A DNA stretch of 64,000 nucleotides from Pseudomonas azotoformans (GTDB lineage Bacteria > Pseudomonadota > Gammaproteobacteria > Pseudomonadales > Pseudomonadaceae): assembly GCF_001579805.1 (NCBI RefSeq), contig NZ_CP014546.1:124001-188000 (forward strand), given 5' to 3'. The notes beneath the pieces were generated by a model. That model ran no database searches. It was not told where the DNA came from and saw only the letters and a program-made list of their open reading frames with translations. Within the stretch, counting starts at the first letter, position 1. Every line of letters starts with the position of its first letter. Shown here one piece after another: positions 27,599 through 36,874 of the stretch. Both the position numbers and the translations under genes were made by a program.

Positions 27599-30172
27599 AT
27601 GTCCTCTTGTTTCAACCGCCGGTCCTCTTCGCCCGTCCTGTCCTTGCTGACGGCCGCCATTCTGCTGGCCGGTGCGCCAGTGATGAGCGCCACCGCCGCC
27701 GAACCTGCTGCGCGCAGTCACGGCAACTACAACTTCAGCATCGAGCAGCAATCGCTGGTCTCGGCCCTCAACGCCTTTACCGCCGTGACCGGCTGGCAAG
27801 TCGGCCTGCCCGCTGAGTTGGGCCAGGGTGTGTCGTCCCCTGGCGTGCGCGGCCCGCTGCCGCCGGAAAAAGCCTTGGACCGGCTGTTGGTGGGGACCAA
27901 CCTGAGCTATCGCAAATTGGGCAGCAACAACATCGTTCTGGAAAAACGCGCAGCGGGCAGCACCCTCAACCTGCAACAGGTGACCATCAGCGCCACCCGC
28001 AATGAGCAGGACGTGAGCAGCGTACCGAGCACCGTCAGCGTGCATGACCGCGAAGAGCTGGACCGCCAGAACGTCAATACCATCCGCGAGCTGGTGCGCT
28101 ATGAGCCCGGCGTTTCGGTCGGTGGCGCCGGCACCCGTGCCGGTAACGCCGGTTTCAACATTCGCGGCATCGACGGCGACCGCATCCTCACTCAGGTCGA
28201 TGGCGTGGAAGTGCCGGATAACTTCTTCAACGGCCCCTACGCCAAGACCCGTCGCAACTACGTCGACCCGGAAATCGTCAAGCGCGTCGAGATCCTGCGG
28301 GGTCCGGCCTCGGCCCTGTACGGCAGCAGCGCCATTGGCGGCGCAGTGAGTTACTTCACCCTCGACCCGGACGACATCATCAAGCCCGGCAAGGACGTCG
28401 GCGCCCGTCTCAAGACCGGCTACAGCTCCGCCGATGAAAGCTGGCTGACCTCCGGCACCTTCGCTGGTCGCGTGCAGGACTTCGACGGCTTGCTGCACCT
28501 GAGCCAACGCAACGGTCATGAAATGGAGTCCTACGACGGCAATAACGCCACCGGCCTGGCCCGCACCGGCGCCAACCCGGAGGACGCGCGCACCACCAAC
28601 ATCCTGGCCAAGCTGGGTTGGAATTATGGTGAAGACAATCGCCTCGGCCTGACCTACGAGAAGTACAAGGACGATCGCGACACTAACCAGAAGAACGCCA
28701 TAGGCGGGCCGTTCAACACTGGCGCCCCCGTCTCCCCCAACCTGTACCGCGCACGCTCGGGCAACGACACCATCACCCGTGAGCGCTTCGGCCTGGAAAA
28801 CAGCTTCGCGCTCGAATCGCCGATTGCCGACCGCATCAAGACCAGCCTCAACTATCAGATTGCCAAGACCGACCAGACCACCGCCGAGATCTACCAGGCA
28901 GGCCGTCGCGTGCTGCGGACCCGCGATACGCTCTACCAGGAAAAACAATGGGTATTCGATGCCCAACTGGACAAGGCCTTCAGCATCGGTGACACCGATC
29001 ACCAAGTGACCTACGGCACCACCCTCAAGCAGCAGAAAGTCACCGGGTCCCGTGAAGGTGCCGCCACCTGCCTGGCCGTCGGCAGCGGTTGTACCGCCAT
29101 CGGCGCCCCCAGCCCGTCCGCCACAGACAGCGTGAGAAAGGCCAGCGACTTCCCGGACCCGACCATCAACACCTATTCGCTGTTTGCCCAGGATCAGATC
29201 GCCTGGAACAACTGGACCTTCCTGCCCAGCGTTCGCTATGACTACACCCAGCTCAAACCCAAGCTGACCGAGGACTTCCTCAACGCCACCGACCCGAACC
29301 GGATCTACCCACACGACGACGACACCAAGACCTGGCACCGTGTTTCGCCGAAATTCGGCCTGACCTACGCGCTGACTGACCACTACACCTGGTTCGGCCA
29401 ATACGCCGAAGGCTTCCGCACGCCGTCAGCCAAGGCCCTGTACGGCCGCTTTGAGAATATCCAGCAAGGGTACGTGGTCGAGCCAAACCCGAGCCTCAAG
29501 CCGGAAACCAGCAAAGGCATCGAGACCGGGATTCGCGGTAACTTCGACGCGGGTAACTTCGATGTCGCAGTGTTCTACAACAAGTACAAAGACTTCATCG
29601 ACGAGGACAACACCTCTGTCGCCCCCACCGGGACGATCTTCCAGCCGTTCAACATCAAGCGCGCCACCATCAAGGGCATCGAAGCCAAGGGCCGCATGAA
29701 CCTGGACGCGTTTGGCGCGCCCCAAGGCCTGTACACCCAAGGTGCGGTGGCGTACGCCTATGGCCGCAACGACGAGACCGGCGAGCCCCTCAACAGCGTC
29801 AACCCGCTCAAGGGCGTGTTCGGTCTGGGTTACGACCAGGAACAATACGGCGCGCTGGTCAGCTGGACACTGGTCAAGAAACAGAACCGCGTCGACAGCA
29901 CCACCTTCTTCTCGCCAGACGGCGACAAGTCCAAGGGCCCGTTCAAGACCCCAGGCTTTGGCATCGTCGACCTGACCGGCTTCTACAAGGTCACCAACGA
30001 CGTGACCCTCAACGGCGGCCTCTACAACCTCACCGACAAGAAGTACTGGAACTGGGACGACGTACGCAGCTACGACGGCGTCGGCGAAGCCGGCGTGACC
30101 TCCCCGGCCAACCTCGACCGCCTGACCCAGCCGGGTCGCAACTTTGCGATCAACGTGATCTGGGACATCTGA
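27599..30172 (+). CDS. TonB-dependent heme-type receptor with signalling (STN) domain
   Basis: An 857-residue outer-membrane receptor. The signal peptide ends near ATAAEP. The STN secretin/TonB domain (about 46-98) is followed by a TonB box-like VTISAT near 129 and then the plug (FNIRGIDGDRILTQVDGV). The 22-strand barrel ends in NLTDKKYWNWDDVR and a terminal ...WDI. It belongs to the hemoglobin/heme receptor family. The FRAP/NPNL boxes read FRTP (606-609) and NPSL (630-633), but no histidine lies between them, unlike HasR-type heme receptors. It is followed by a strong terminator and a heme oxygenase gene. Heme or a heme protein is the likely ligand. Confidence 0.88.
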   Translation: MSSCFNRRSSSPVLSLLTAAILLAGAPVMSATAAEPAARSHGNYNFSIEQQSLVSALNAFTAVTGWQVGLPAELGQGVSSPGVRGPLPPEKALDRLLVGTNLSYRKLGSNNIVLEKRAAGSTLNLQQVTISATRNEQDVSSVPSTVSVHDREELDRQNVNTIRELVRYEPGVSVGGAGTRAGNAGFNIRGIDGDRILTQVDGVEVPDNFFNGPYAKTRRNYVDPEIVKRVEILRGPASALYGSSAIGGAVSYFTLDPDDIIKPGKDVGARLKTGYSSADESWLTSGTFAGRVQDFDGLLHLSQRNGHEMESYDGNNATGLARTGANPEDARTTNILAKLGWNYGEDNRLGLTYEKYKDDRDTNQKNAIGGPFNTGAPVSPNLYRARSGNDTITRERFGLENSFALESPIADRIKTSLNYQIAKTDQTTAEIYQAGRRVLRTRDTLYQEKQWVFDAQLDKAFSIGDTDHQVTYGTTLKQQKVTGSREGAATCLAVGSGCTAIGAPSPSATDSVRKASDFPDPTINTYSLFAQDQIAWNNWTFLPSVRYDYTQLKPKLTEDFLNATDPNRIYPHDDDTKTWHRVSPKFGLTYALTDHYTWFGQYAEGFRTPSAKALYGRFENIQQGYVVEPNPSLKPETSKGIETGIRGNFDAGNFDVAVFYNKYKDFIDEDNTSVAPTGTIFQPFNIKRATIKGIEAKGRMNLDAFGAPQGLYTQGAVAYAYGRNDETGEPLNSVNPLKGVFGLGYDQEQYGALVSWTLVKKQNRVDSTTFFSPDGDKSKGPFKTPGFGIVDLTGFYKVTNDVTLNGGLYNLTDKKYWNWDDVRSYDGVGEAGVTSPANLDRLTQPGRNFAINVIWDI

Positions 30173-30182
30173 TCCACCCCAC

Positions 30183-30222
30183 TCACCTCGTCGAAATTTC
30201 ATCGACGAGGTGAGGATTTTTT
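30183..30222 (+). terminator. Intrinsic terminator of the TonB receptor
   Basis: Twelve-bp perfect stem (TCACCTCGTCGA / TCGACGAGGTGA), 7-nt loop, then a T-rich run. Confidence 0.9.
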
Positions 30223-30305
30223 ACTGTGCCGCGTCTTCTTGTTCGTCTAGTTGATAACAGCTCTCTTTAGGGCACCCAGGCGCTCCCCTTCTCAAGGACT
30301 TTTTC

Positions 30306-30914
30306 ATGACCGCTTCTCCAACCGCAGAACGCCCAAACCTTCGCTCCCAGCGCCTGAACCAGATCACCAACGAGCCACACACCAAGCTCGACGCCCTGGT
30401 CAAAGCCCACGCGCCGTTTGAAACCCAGGCCAATTTCGCGCGTTTCGTGGTCGCGCAGTACCTGTTCCAGTCGGAACTGGTGGCGCTGTACAACGATGCC
30501 GAGCTGATCAAGATCGTGCCGGACCTGGCCGAGCGTTGCCGCGCCGAAGCCGCCAAGCTGGACCTGGGCGACCTCGACACCGAAGTGCCTGCACCGGTCG
30601 CCGGCGCCGTGAAGAACCCGAGCAAGGCCGAAGCCCTGGGCTGGCTGTTCGTGTCCGAAGGCTCCAAGCTGGGCGCTGCGTTCCTGATCAAGCGCGCCGT
30701 GGGCCTGGGCCTGAGCGAAACCTTCGGTGCCCGTCACCTGGGCGAACCGGCCGGTGGTCGTGCCGAAGGCTGGAAGCGCTTCACCCGTACGCTCGATGCC
30801 CTGGAATTCAGCGCCGAGGAAGAGGCTGCGGTGGAAAAAGGCGCAATCGACGCGTTTGTACGCTTCACCGTCTTGCTGGAACAAGCGTACGCTAGCGCCC
30901 CTGAACTGGCCTGA
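30306..30914 (+). CDS. hemO: Biliverdin-producing heme oxygenase
   Basis: Cleaves heme to biliverdin, CO and Fe2+ in the cytoplasm, releasing iron from imported heme. The 202 residues resemble P. aeruginosa PigA/HemO: N-terminal RPNLRSQRLNQITNEPH with the proximal His, NFARFVVAQYLFQ, and the distal-helix ALGWLFVSEGSKLGAAFL. GARHLGEPAGGRAEGWKRF follows. It lies 133 bp after the receptor, separated by a terminator, so it probably also has its own promoter. Regiospecificity (alpha versus beta/delta) cannot be judged. Confidence 0.93.
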   Translation: MTASPTAERPNLRSQRLNQITNEPHTKLDALVKAHAPFETQANFARFVVAQYLFQSELVALYNDAELIKIVPDLAERCRAEAAKLDLGDLDTEVPAPVAGAVKNPSKAEALGWLFVSEGSKLGAAFLIKRAVGLGLSETFGARHLGEPAGGRAEGWKRFTRTLDALEFSAEEEAAVEKGAIDAFVRFTVLLEQAYASAPELA

Positions 30915-30920
30915 TACCCT

Positions 30921-30946
30921 GTAGGAGCGGCTTCATCCGCTCCTGC
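30921..30946. repeat. Short REP-like hairpin
   Basis: AGGAGCGG-CTTCAT-CCGCTCCT forms an 8-bp stem with no T tract, resembling single REP units common in pseudomonads. It lies between hemO and the DUF454 gene. Confidence 0.5.
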
Positions 30947-30971
30947 TTCCTCGACTCTGTAAATCGCTCCC

Positions 30972-31373
30972 ATGACCGGCAAAACCCAATCCACCTCGAA
31001 AATCGCCCGGATCCTCTTCGGCCTGCTGGCCTACGTCAGCCTGGGCATCGGGTTGGTGGCGATTGTCGTGCCGGGGTTGCCCACCACCGAATTCATCCTG
31101 CTCGCCGCCTGGGCCGCCACCAAAAGCTCACCGCGCCTCAGCGCCTGGCTGGAAAACCACCGGCTGTTCGGGCCCATCCTGTTCAACTGGCGCAACGGCA
31201 AGATCATCGCCCGCCGGGCCAAAGTCAGTGCCACGGTGAGCATGCTGCTGTGCGCCATCCTGATGCTGGTGATGCTCGATCATGGCTGGCCGATCTACCT
31301 CGCAATCGCCGGAATGAGCCTGGGCAACCTGTGGATATGGTCACGCCCGGAACGGCTTGCAACGCCCATATAA
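30972..31373 (+). CDS. DUF454 (YbaN) family inner-membrane protein
   Basis: A 133-residue protein with hydrophobic segments near residues 11-36, 91-107 and 109-122. It has the family motifs VVPGLPTTEFILLAAW and SSPRLSAWLENHRLFGPIL. YbaN/DUF454 genes are often found beside heme utilisation genes, as here 57 bp after heme oxygenase, so a link to heme or iron metabolism is plausible. No enzymatic function is established. The 31374-31512 gap downstream shows no recognised element. Confidence 0.85.
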   Translation: MTGKTQSTSKIARILFGLLAYVSLGIGLVAIVVPGLPTTEFILLAAWAATKSSPRLSAWLENHRLFGPILFNWRNGKIIARRAKVSATVSMLLCAILMLVMLDHGWPIYLAIAGMSLGNLWIWSRPERLATPI

Positions 31374-31512
31374 CGGCGCGTGTAGGGTTTTTCCTACCGC
31401 TCATCGCCTCTCTCTCATGAATTGATTCATGACGCCGATGTTTCAGACATAGCGCTGAATGGACTTGGCCTGCACTGCGTGCTTTCCAACAAGTCCATTC
31501 GTGAGTGAACCT

Positions 31513-33651
31513 ATGTTCGACACCCTCTCCATTCGCTTGAAAATCGTGCTGCTGTCGGGCCTTTGCCTGTTGGGGGTGATCGCGCTGGTCGTCGGCATCA
31601 ACATCTACAACACCAACCAGAACGATCAACTGGTCAGCGACTCCAGTTCGCGCATGCTCACCGCCAGCGTTGAGCAATTGCTGCAGGCCAAGGCTGCCGA
31701 GCAAGCGGTGCAGTTGCAGAAAACCTTCGGCGATAGCCTGGTGGCCGTGACCGCACTGGCCGACCAGATCAAGGACTTGCGCAAGCTGGCCACCCAGCGC
31801 GGGCTTGAAGCTGGGGCGTTGCGCGAGGCGCTCAACCAGAGCCTGAAAACCGCCTTTGACCGTAACAATAAGGTGTTGGGCATCTGGCTTTCATTCGAAC
31901 CCAATGGCCTGGACGGCAGGGACAGCGAGTTCATCGACGACAAAGCCCGCGTCTCCAACGAAAAAGGCCGCCTCTCCAGTTACTGGAGCCGCGCCGCAGG
32001 CGAAGGCCTGAACACCATCATGGTCGAGGACGACTTGACCAAGACCACCCTCAACCTCAGCGGCACGCCCTACAACATTTGGTACACCTGCCCACGCGAC
32101 ACGCGTAACACTTGCCTGCTGGACCCGTACGAAGACACCGTGGCCGGCAAACCCGTGTTGATGACGACCATCTCGCTGCCGCTGATCGTGGACGGCAAGG
32201 TTATCGGCGTGGTGGGCGTCGACATCGCCCTGAATGCGTTGCAAGCCACCACTGATATCGCACAGAAAGACCTGTTCAATGGCGCCGCACACCTGGAAAT
32301 CCTCTCAAGCACCGGCCTGATCGCGGCCTACAGCGGTGAGCCGGCCAAGGTCGGCAAGAACCTGATCGACACGCTTGGCGCCGAAGGCAAGGAAATCGTG
32401 CAGTTGCTGGCCAGTGACAACCGCATGATCCGCGAACAGGACGGCACCATTCGTGCCGTGTACCCGGTCAAGCCGATTGCCGACGCCAAAGCCTGGGGCG
32501 TGGTGATCAAGCTGCCCAAAGACGTGATGCTCGCCGATAACGCGAAACTGCAAGGCGTACTCGACGACGCCCAGGCCGCCGGCACCCTCAAGGCGCTGCT
32601 GGTGGCCGCCGCGGCCGGCTTGCTGGGCCTGCTGCTGATCTGGCTGACCGCCACCGGCGTAACTCGCCCAATCAACAGCGTGGCCGCCATGCTCAAAGAC
32701 ATCGCCAGCGGCGACGGCGACCTGACTCAACGCCTGGCTTACGCCAAGAAGGACGAGTTGGGTGAACTGGTCAACTGGTTCAACCGCTTCCTCGACAAGC
32801 TGCAACCGACCATCGCCCAGATCAAGCAAAGCATCACCGAAGCCCGTGGCACCGCCGATCAGTCCTCCGCCATCGCGCGCCAGACCAGCGAAGGCATGCA
32901 GGTGCAGTTCCGCGAGATCGACCAGGTGGCCACGGCCTCCAACGAAATGAGCGCGACTGCCCACGATGTCGCCAACAGCGCCTCCAATGCCGCCAGCGCG
33001 GCACGCGGGGCCGATCAGTCGGCGCGCGAAGGCATGTCGATCATCGAGCAGAGCACTCGCGACATCACCACCCTGGCCGAAGAAGTCAGCAAGGCCGTGG
33101 GCGAAGTCGAAGCCTTGGCGGTCAACAGCGAGCAGATTGGTTCGGTGCTGGAAGTGATCCGCAGCATCGCCGAGCAGACCAATTTGCTGGCGCTGAACGC
33201 CGCCATCGAAGCGGCACGCGCTGGGGAGAGCGGCCGTGGCTTTGCGGTGGTGGCCGACGAAGTACGCAACCTGGCCAAGCGCACCCAGGACTCCGTGGAG
33301 GAAATCCGCCTGGTGATCGAACGCATCCAAAGCGGCACCCGTGGCGTGGTGGCGACCATGCATTCAAGCCAGAGCCAGGCCCAGAGCAATGCCGGGCAGA
33401 TCCATCAAGCGGTGCAGGCCTTGGGTAAGATCAGCGATGCGGTGACCGTAATCAGCGACATGAACCTGCAAATCGCCAGCGCCGCCGAACAACAGAGCGC
33501 CGTGGCCGAAGAGGTCAACCGCAATGTCTCGGCGATCCGCACTGTGACCGAAACCCTCACCGGCCAGGCCACCGAGTCGGCGGCCATCAGCAGCCAACTC
33601 AATGCGTTGGCCAGCCAGCAGATGAAGCTGATGGATCAGTTCAGGGTTTAA
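31513..33651 (+). CDS. Methyl-accepting chemotaxis protein with dCache sensor
   Basis: A 712-residue chemoreceptor. Membrane helix 1 lies near 9-31. A large periplasmic double-Cache (dCache_1) domain follows, with helix 2 near 358-380 and a HAMP domain ([25 protein letters not shown]). The signalling hairpin [21 protein letters not shown] lies near residue 549. ATG 31513 is chosen because the signal anchor begins there. There is no C-terminal CheR-binding pentapeptide; the protein ends MDQFRV. The ligand is not predictable from sequence, and no chemotaxis genes are adjacent. Confidence 0.92.
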   Translation: MFDTLSIRLKIVLLSGLCLLGVIALVVGINIYNTNQNDQLVSDSSSRMLTASVEQLLQAKAAEQAVQLQKTFGDSLVAVTALADQIKDLRKLATQRGLEAGALREALNQSLKTAFDRNNKVLGIWLSFEPNGLDGRDSEFIDDKARVSNEKGRLSSYWSRAAGEGLNTIMVEDDLTKTTLNLSGTPYNIWYTCPRDTRNTCLLDPYEDTVAGKPVLMTTISLPLIVDGKVIGVVGVDIALNALQATTDIAQKDLFNGAAHLEILSSTGLIAAYSGEPAKVGKNLIDTLGAEGKEIVQLLASDNRMIREQDGTIRAVYPVKPIADAKAWGVVIKLPKDVMLADNAKLQGVLDDAQAAGTLKALLVAAAAGLLGLLLIWLTATGVTRPINSVAAMLKDIASGDGDLTQRLAYAKKDELGELVNWFNRFLDKLQPTIAQIKQSITEARGTADQSSAIARQTSEGMQVQFREIDQVATASNEMSATAHDVANSASNAASAARGADQSAREGMSIIEQSTRDITTLAEEVSKAVGEVEALAVNSEQIGSVLEVIRSIAEQTNLLALNAAIEAARAGESGRGFAVVADEVRNLAKRTQDSVEEIRLVIERIQSGTRGVVATMHSSQSQAQSNAGQIHQAVQALGKISDAVTVISDMNLQIASAAEQQSAVAEEVNRNVSAIRTVTETLTGQATESAAISSQLNALASQQMKLMDQFRV

Positions 33652-34211
33652 ACGCCGGTCCAGGCACTGACAAACGCCGCCACATCTTCCTTGGGCGCTG
33701 TGCGCGGTGGATTCTGCGGCGTGCCCAGGTAAAGGAAGCCAATCACTTCCTCGTCTGCCGTCAGCCCCAGGCCTTTGGCGACATGGGCCGAATAGGACAG
33801 TTCACCCGTGCGCCAAACGGCGCCAATTCCCTGGGCATACGCCGCCAGCAGGATGCCGTGGGCCGCACAGGCGGCTGCCAGCAATTGCTCGGATTTCGGC
33901 ACCTTGAAGTGTTCCTGCAAACGGGCAATCACCACCACCACCAACGGCGCACGCAACGGGCCGTTCTGGGCCTTGTCGATGGCGGCTTGTGGCGCGTCGG
34001 CGTCTTGCAGGCGCGCAGCCTCGGCCAGCAGCGTGCCCATTTGCTCACGGGCGGCACCTTCAACGGTGAGGAAGCGCCAAGGGCGCAATTGACCGTGGTC
34101 GGGGGCGCGCATCGCGGCGGCGAACAGCACGTCGCGCTGCTCCTGGGTCGGTGCCGGTTCCAGCAGACGCGGCACGGAAACACGGTTGAGCAAAGCGTCG
34201 AGAGCCTGCAT
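33648..34211 (-). CDS. Nitroreductase family protein (YdjA-like)
   Basis: A 187-residue FMN-dependent oxidoreductase: [45 protein letters not shown] and [12 protein letters not shown] 34211 follows a GGAGG ribosome binding site; the frame open to 34661 has no family-like sequence upstream. It resembles E. coli YdjA, a small nitroreductase. Convergent with the chemoreceptor gene, whose stop overlaps its end by 4 bp. Physiological substrate unknown. Confidence 0.9.
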   Translation of the reverse strand: MQALDALLNRVSVPRLLEPAPTQEQRDVLFAAAMRAPDHGQLRPWRFLTVEGAAREQMGTLLAEAARLQDADAPQAAIDKAQNGPLRAPLVVVVIARLQEHFKVPKSEQLLAAACAAHGILLAAYAQGIGAVWRTGELSYSAHVAKGLGLTADEEVIGFLYLGTPQNPPRTAPKEDVAAFVSAWTGV

Positions 34212-34273
34212 TGGCCACCTCCAGAGAAAAATGTGCGGCCATTCTAGCGGGAATGAATCGGATTCGACCAAAC

Positions 34274-34292
34274 GATAATTGCTCTTATTCAT
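34274..34292. promoter_or_regulatory. Candidate degenerate Fur box before the di-heme protein gene
   Basis: GATAATTGCTCTTATTCAT keeps the GATAAT left half and a partial TTATTC right half. Equivalent imelysin operons are iron-regulated in Pseudomonas, which supports the reading, but the match is imperfect. Confidence 0.35.
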
Positions 34293-34350
34293 TGCGCCCC
34301 GCCCTGTTAGACTTTGCGACCTTATTTTTCGCCATCGTCCGGGAAACTCG

Positions 34351-35778
34351 ATGCTCCGTTCGCTTTTTCGCCTGTCCGCAGCCGTGCTGGCCTTTAGCCT
34401 GGCAGCCTGCGATGACGCGCCCAGGTTTACCAAGGCCGAGCCGGGTGAATCACGGGCGGGCGGTGCTGCAACGGTGAACAAGCGCGACCAGAATGCGTTT
34501 TCCCTGCCCTCGGCCAACCTGTCGCCTACCCGCCGCCTGGATTTCAGCGTGGGTAACAGCTTCTTTCGCAGCCCCTGGGTGATCGCGCCGTCCACCACCA
34601 CCGCGCGTGATGGCCTGGGACCGCTGTTCAACACCAATGCCTGCCAGAACTGCCATATCAAGGATGGCCGTGGGCACCCGCCGCTGCCCGACGCACCGAA
34701 TGCAGTGTCGATGCTGGTGCGCCTGTCGATTCCGGATGCGGCGCCCTATGCCAAGCTCATCGAACAGGTCGGCGTGGTGCCCGAGCCGGTCTACGGCGGG
34801 CAATTGCAGGACATGGCCGTGCCGGGCGTGCAGCCTGAAGGCAAGGTGCGGGTCGACTACACACCGGTCAACGTGACGTTCAAGGACGGCACGGTGGTCG
34901 AGCTGCGTAAGCCGGACCTGCAGATCACCCAGCTCGGCTACGGCCCGATGCATCCGGATACACGCTTCTCCGCACGCATCGCCCCGCCCATGATCGGCCT
35001 GGGCCTGCTCGAAGCCATCAGCGACGCCGATATCCTGCGCAATACCGACCCGAAGACCGCCGACAAAGAAGCCATCGTCGGCCGCGCCAATTGGGTCTGG
35101 GACGACGCCCAGCAAAAAACCGTACTCGGGCGTTTTGGCTGGAAAGCCGGGCAACCCAACCTCAATCAACAAAATGTTCACGCGTTTTCTGGTGATATGG
35201 GCCTCACCACCTCTTTGAGACCCTTCGATGACTGCACCGATGCCCAAGTCGCCTGCAAGCAGGCCCCCAACGGCAATGGCCCCGATGGCGAGCCGGAAGT
35301 CAGCGACAACATCCTGCGCCTGGTGCTGTTCTACACCCGCAACCTCGCCGTGCCGGCGCGCCGTGGCGTCAACACGCCGCAGGTGCTGGCCGGCAAGAAC
35401 CTGTTCTACCAGGCCGGTTGCCAGGGTTGCCACAAACCCGCGTTCACCACGGCGGCCAATGCCGCTGAACCTGAGCTGGCCAACCAAGTGATTCGTCCGT
35501 ACAGCGACCTGTTGTTGCACGACATGGGCGAAGGCCTGGCCGACAACCGCAGCGAATTCAAGGCCGGTGGCCGCGACTGGCGTACGCCGCCGTTGTGGGG
35601 CATTGGCCTGACACAAACCGTGAGTGGCCACACCCAGTTCTTGCATGACGGCCGCGCCCGCAACCTGCTGGAGGCCGTGCTGTGGCACGGCGGTGAAGCA
35701 CAAGCGGCGCAGCAGCATGTGTTGTCCTTTAATGCCGAGCAGCGCGCTGCGTTGCTGGCGTTCCTGAATTCTTTATAA
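34351..35778 (+). CDS. Di-heme oxidoreductase-family lipoprotein (DUF1111)
   Basis: A 475-residue periplasmic lipoprotein (lipobox LAAC, Cys 20). Two c-type heme sites are visible: CQNCH at 98-102 and CQGCH at 357-361. The family is often labelled thiol oxidoreductase, but the enzymatic activity is not established. ATG 34351 is chosen because a signal peptide begins there. It heads an operon with imelysin and DUF1513 genes (gaps of 31 bp, then a 1-bp overlap), an arrangement associated with iron. Likely role: redox step in periplasmic iron handling, by inference. Confidence 0.87.
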   Translation: MLRSLFRLSAAVLAFSLAACDDAPRFTKAEPGESRAGGAATVNKRDQNAFSLPSANLSPTRRLDFSVGNSFFRSPWVIAPSTTTARDGLGPLFNTNACQNCHIKDGRGHPPLPDAPNAVSMLVRLSIPDAAPYAKLIEQVGVVPEPVYGGQLQDMAVPGVQPEGKVRVDYTPVNVTFKDGTVVELRKPDLQITQLGYGPMHPDTRFSARIAPPMIGLGLLEAISDADILRNTDPKTADKEAIVGRANWVWDDAQQKTVLGRFGWKAGQPNLNQQNVHAFSGDMGLTTSLRPFDDCTDAQVACKQAPNGNGPDGEPEVSDNILRLVLFYTRNLAVPARRGVNTPQVLAGKNLFYQAGCQGCHKPAFTTAANAAEPELANQVIRPYSDLLLHDMGEGLADNRSEFKAGGRDWRTPPLWGIGLTQTVSGHTQFLHDGRARNLLEAVLWHGGEAQAAQQHVLSFNAEQRAALLAFLNSL

Positions 35779-35809
35779 GCTTCGCCCCAATTACAGAAGG
35801 GAGCTCGAC

Positions 35810-36874
35810 ATGTTCCGTCCCAAGTTGTTGTTCACCAGCCTGGCCGCCCTCGCCCTCGGCGCCTGCTCGCCGCAAGACCCGCAAGCGGTGACCTCGGCGG
35901 CCATCGCCAAGCAAGTGATCCTGCCGACCTACAGCCGTTGGGTCGAAGCCGACCGCCAACTGGCCGTCAGCGCCCTGGCCTACTGCCAAGGCAAAGAGAG
36001 CCTGGACACTGCCCGTGCCGACTTCCTGCACGCGCAAAAGGCCTGGGCCGAGCTGCAACCGCTGCTGATCGGCCCGCTGGCCGAGGGCAACCGTTCGTGG
36101 CAGGTGCAGTTCTGGCCGGACAAGAAGAACCTGGTCGGCCGCCAGGTCGAGCAACTGGTCGCCAGCCAGCCGCAGATCGATGGCGCCGCCCTGGCCAAAT
36201 CCAGTGTGGTGGTGCAAGGCCTGTCGGCCTATGAATACATCCTCTACGACGCCAAGACCGACATCGCCGACGACGCGCAAAAAGCCCGTTACTGCCCGCT
36301 GCTGGTGGCCATCGGCGACCGTCAGAAGGCCCTGGCCGAAGAGATCCTGGCCAGCTGGAACAGCACCGACGGCATGCTGGCACAGATGACCAAGTTTCCG
36401 AACCAGCGCTACGCCGATTCCCACGAAGCCATTGCCGATCTGCTGCGCGTCCAAGTGACCGCACTGGACACCCTGAAGAAAAAACTCGGCACGCCAATGG
36501 GCCGCCAGACCAAGGGCATCCCGCAGCCCTTCCAGGCCGATGCATGGCGCAGCCAGTCGTCCCTGCAAAGCCTCGAAGCCAGCCTCGCCGCCGCTCAGAC
36601 CGTATGGGTCGGCGTCGACAACAAAGGCCTGCGTGGCCTGCTGCCGTCCGAGCAGAAGCCGTTGGCCGACAAGATCGACGCCGCCTACGCCGCGTCGCTG
36701 AAACTGTTCTCCAGCAACCAGCGCACCCTCAATGAACTGCTGGCCGACGACGCCGGGCGCCAGCAGCTCAACGATCTCTACGACAGCCTCAACGTCGTCC
36801 ACCGCCTGCACGAAGGCGAGCTGGCCAAGGCGCTGGGTATCCAACTGGGCTTTAACGCCAACGACGGTGACTGA
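35810..36874 (+). CDS. Imelysin-family lipoprotein with altered GxHxxE motif
   Basis: A 354-residue periplasmic lipoprotein (lipobox LGAC, Cys 19) of the imelysin (IrpA-like, peptidase M75) family. Helical repeats contain GNRSWQVQFWPDKKNLVGRQ and, at 137-142, GLSAYE, where family members usually read GxHxxE. The glutamate (E142) is kept and the histidine is replaced by serine. Imelysins are iron-regulated proteins proposed to act in iron uptake; peptidase activity is doubtful. It sits between the di-heme and DUF1513 genes. Confidence 0.88.
   Translation: MFRPKLLFTSLAALALGACSPQDPQAVTSAAIAKQVILPTYSRWVEADRQLAVSALAYCQGKESLDTARADFLHAQKAWAELQPLLIGPLAEGNRSWQVQFWPDKKNLVGRQVEQLVASQPQIDGAALAKSSVVVQGLSAYEYILYDAKTDIADDAQKARYCPLLVAIGDRQKALAEEILASWNSTDGMLAQMTKFPNQRYADSHEAIADLLRVQVTALDTLKKKLGTPMGRQTKGIPQPFQADAWRSQSSLQSLEASLAAAQTVWVGVDNKGLRGLLPSEQKPLADKIDAAYAASLKLFSSNQRTLNELLADDAGRQQLNDLYDSLNVVHRLHEGELAKALGIQLGFNANDGD

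Noticed and set aside
27569..29401. Long minus-strand open frame (610 codons) opposite the TonB receptor
   Set aside because: Antisense shadow with Gly/Val-rich composition and no domain features; the + strand receptor is clearly coding.
34212..34661. N-terminal extension of the nitroreductase
   Set aside because: No family-like sequence; ATG 34211 has GGAGG upstream, and the extension overlaps the divergent di-heme protein gene.
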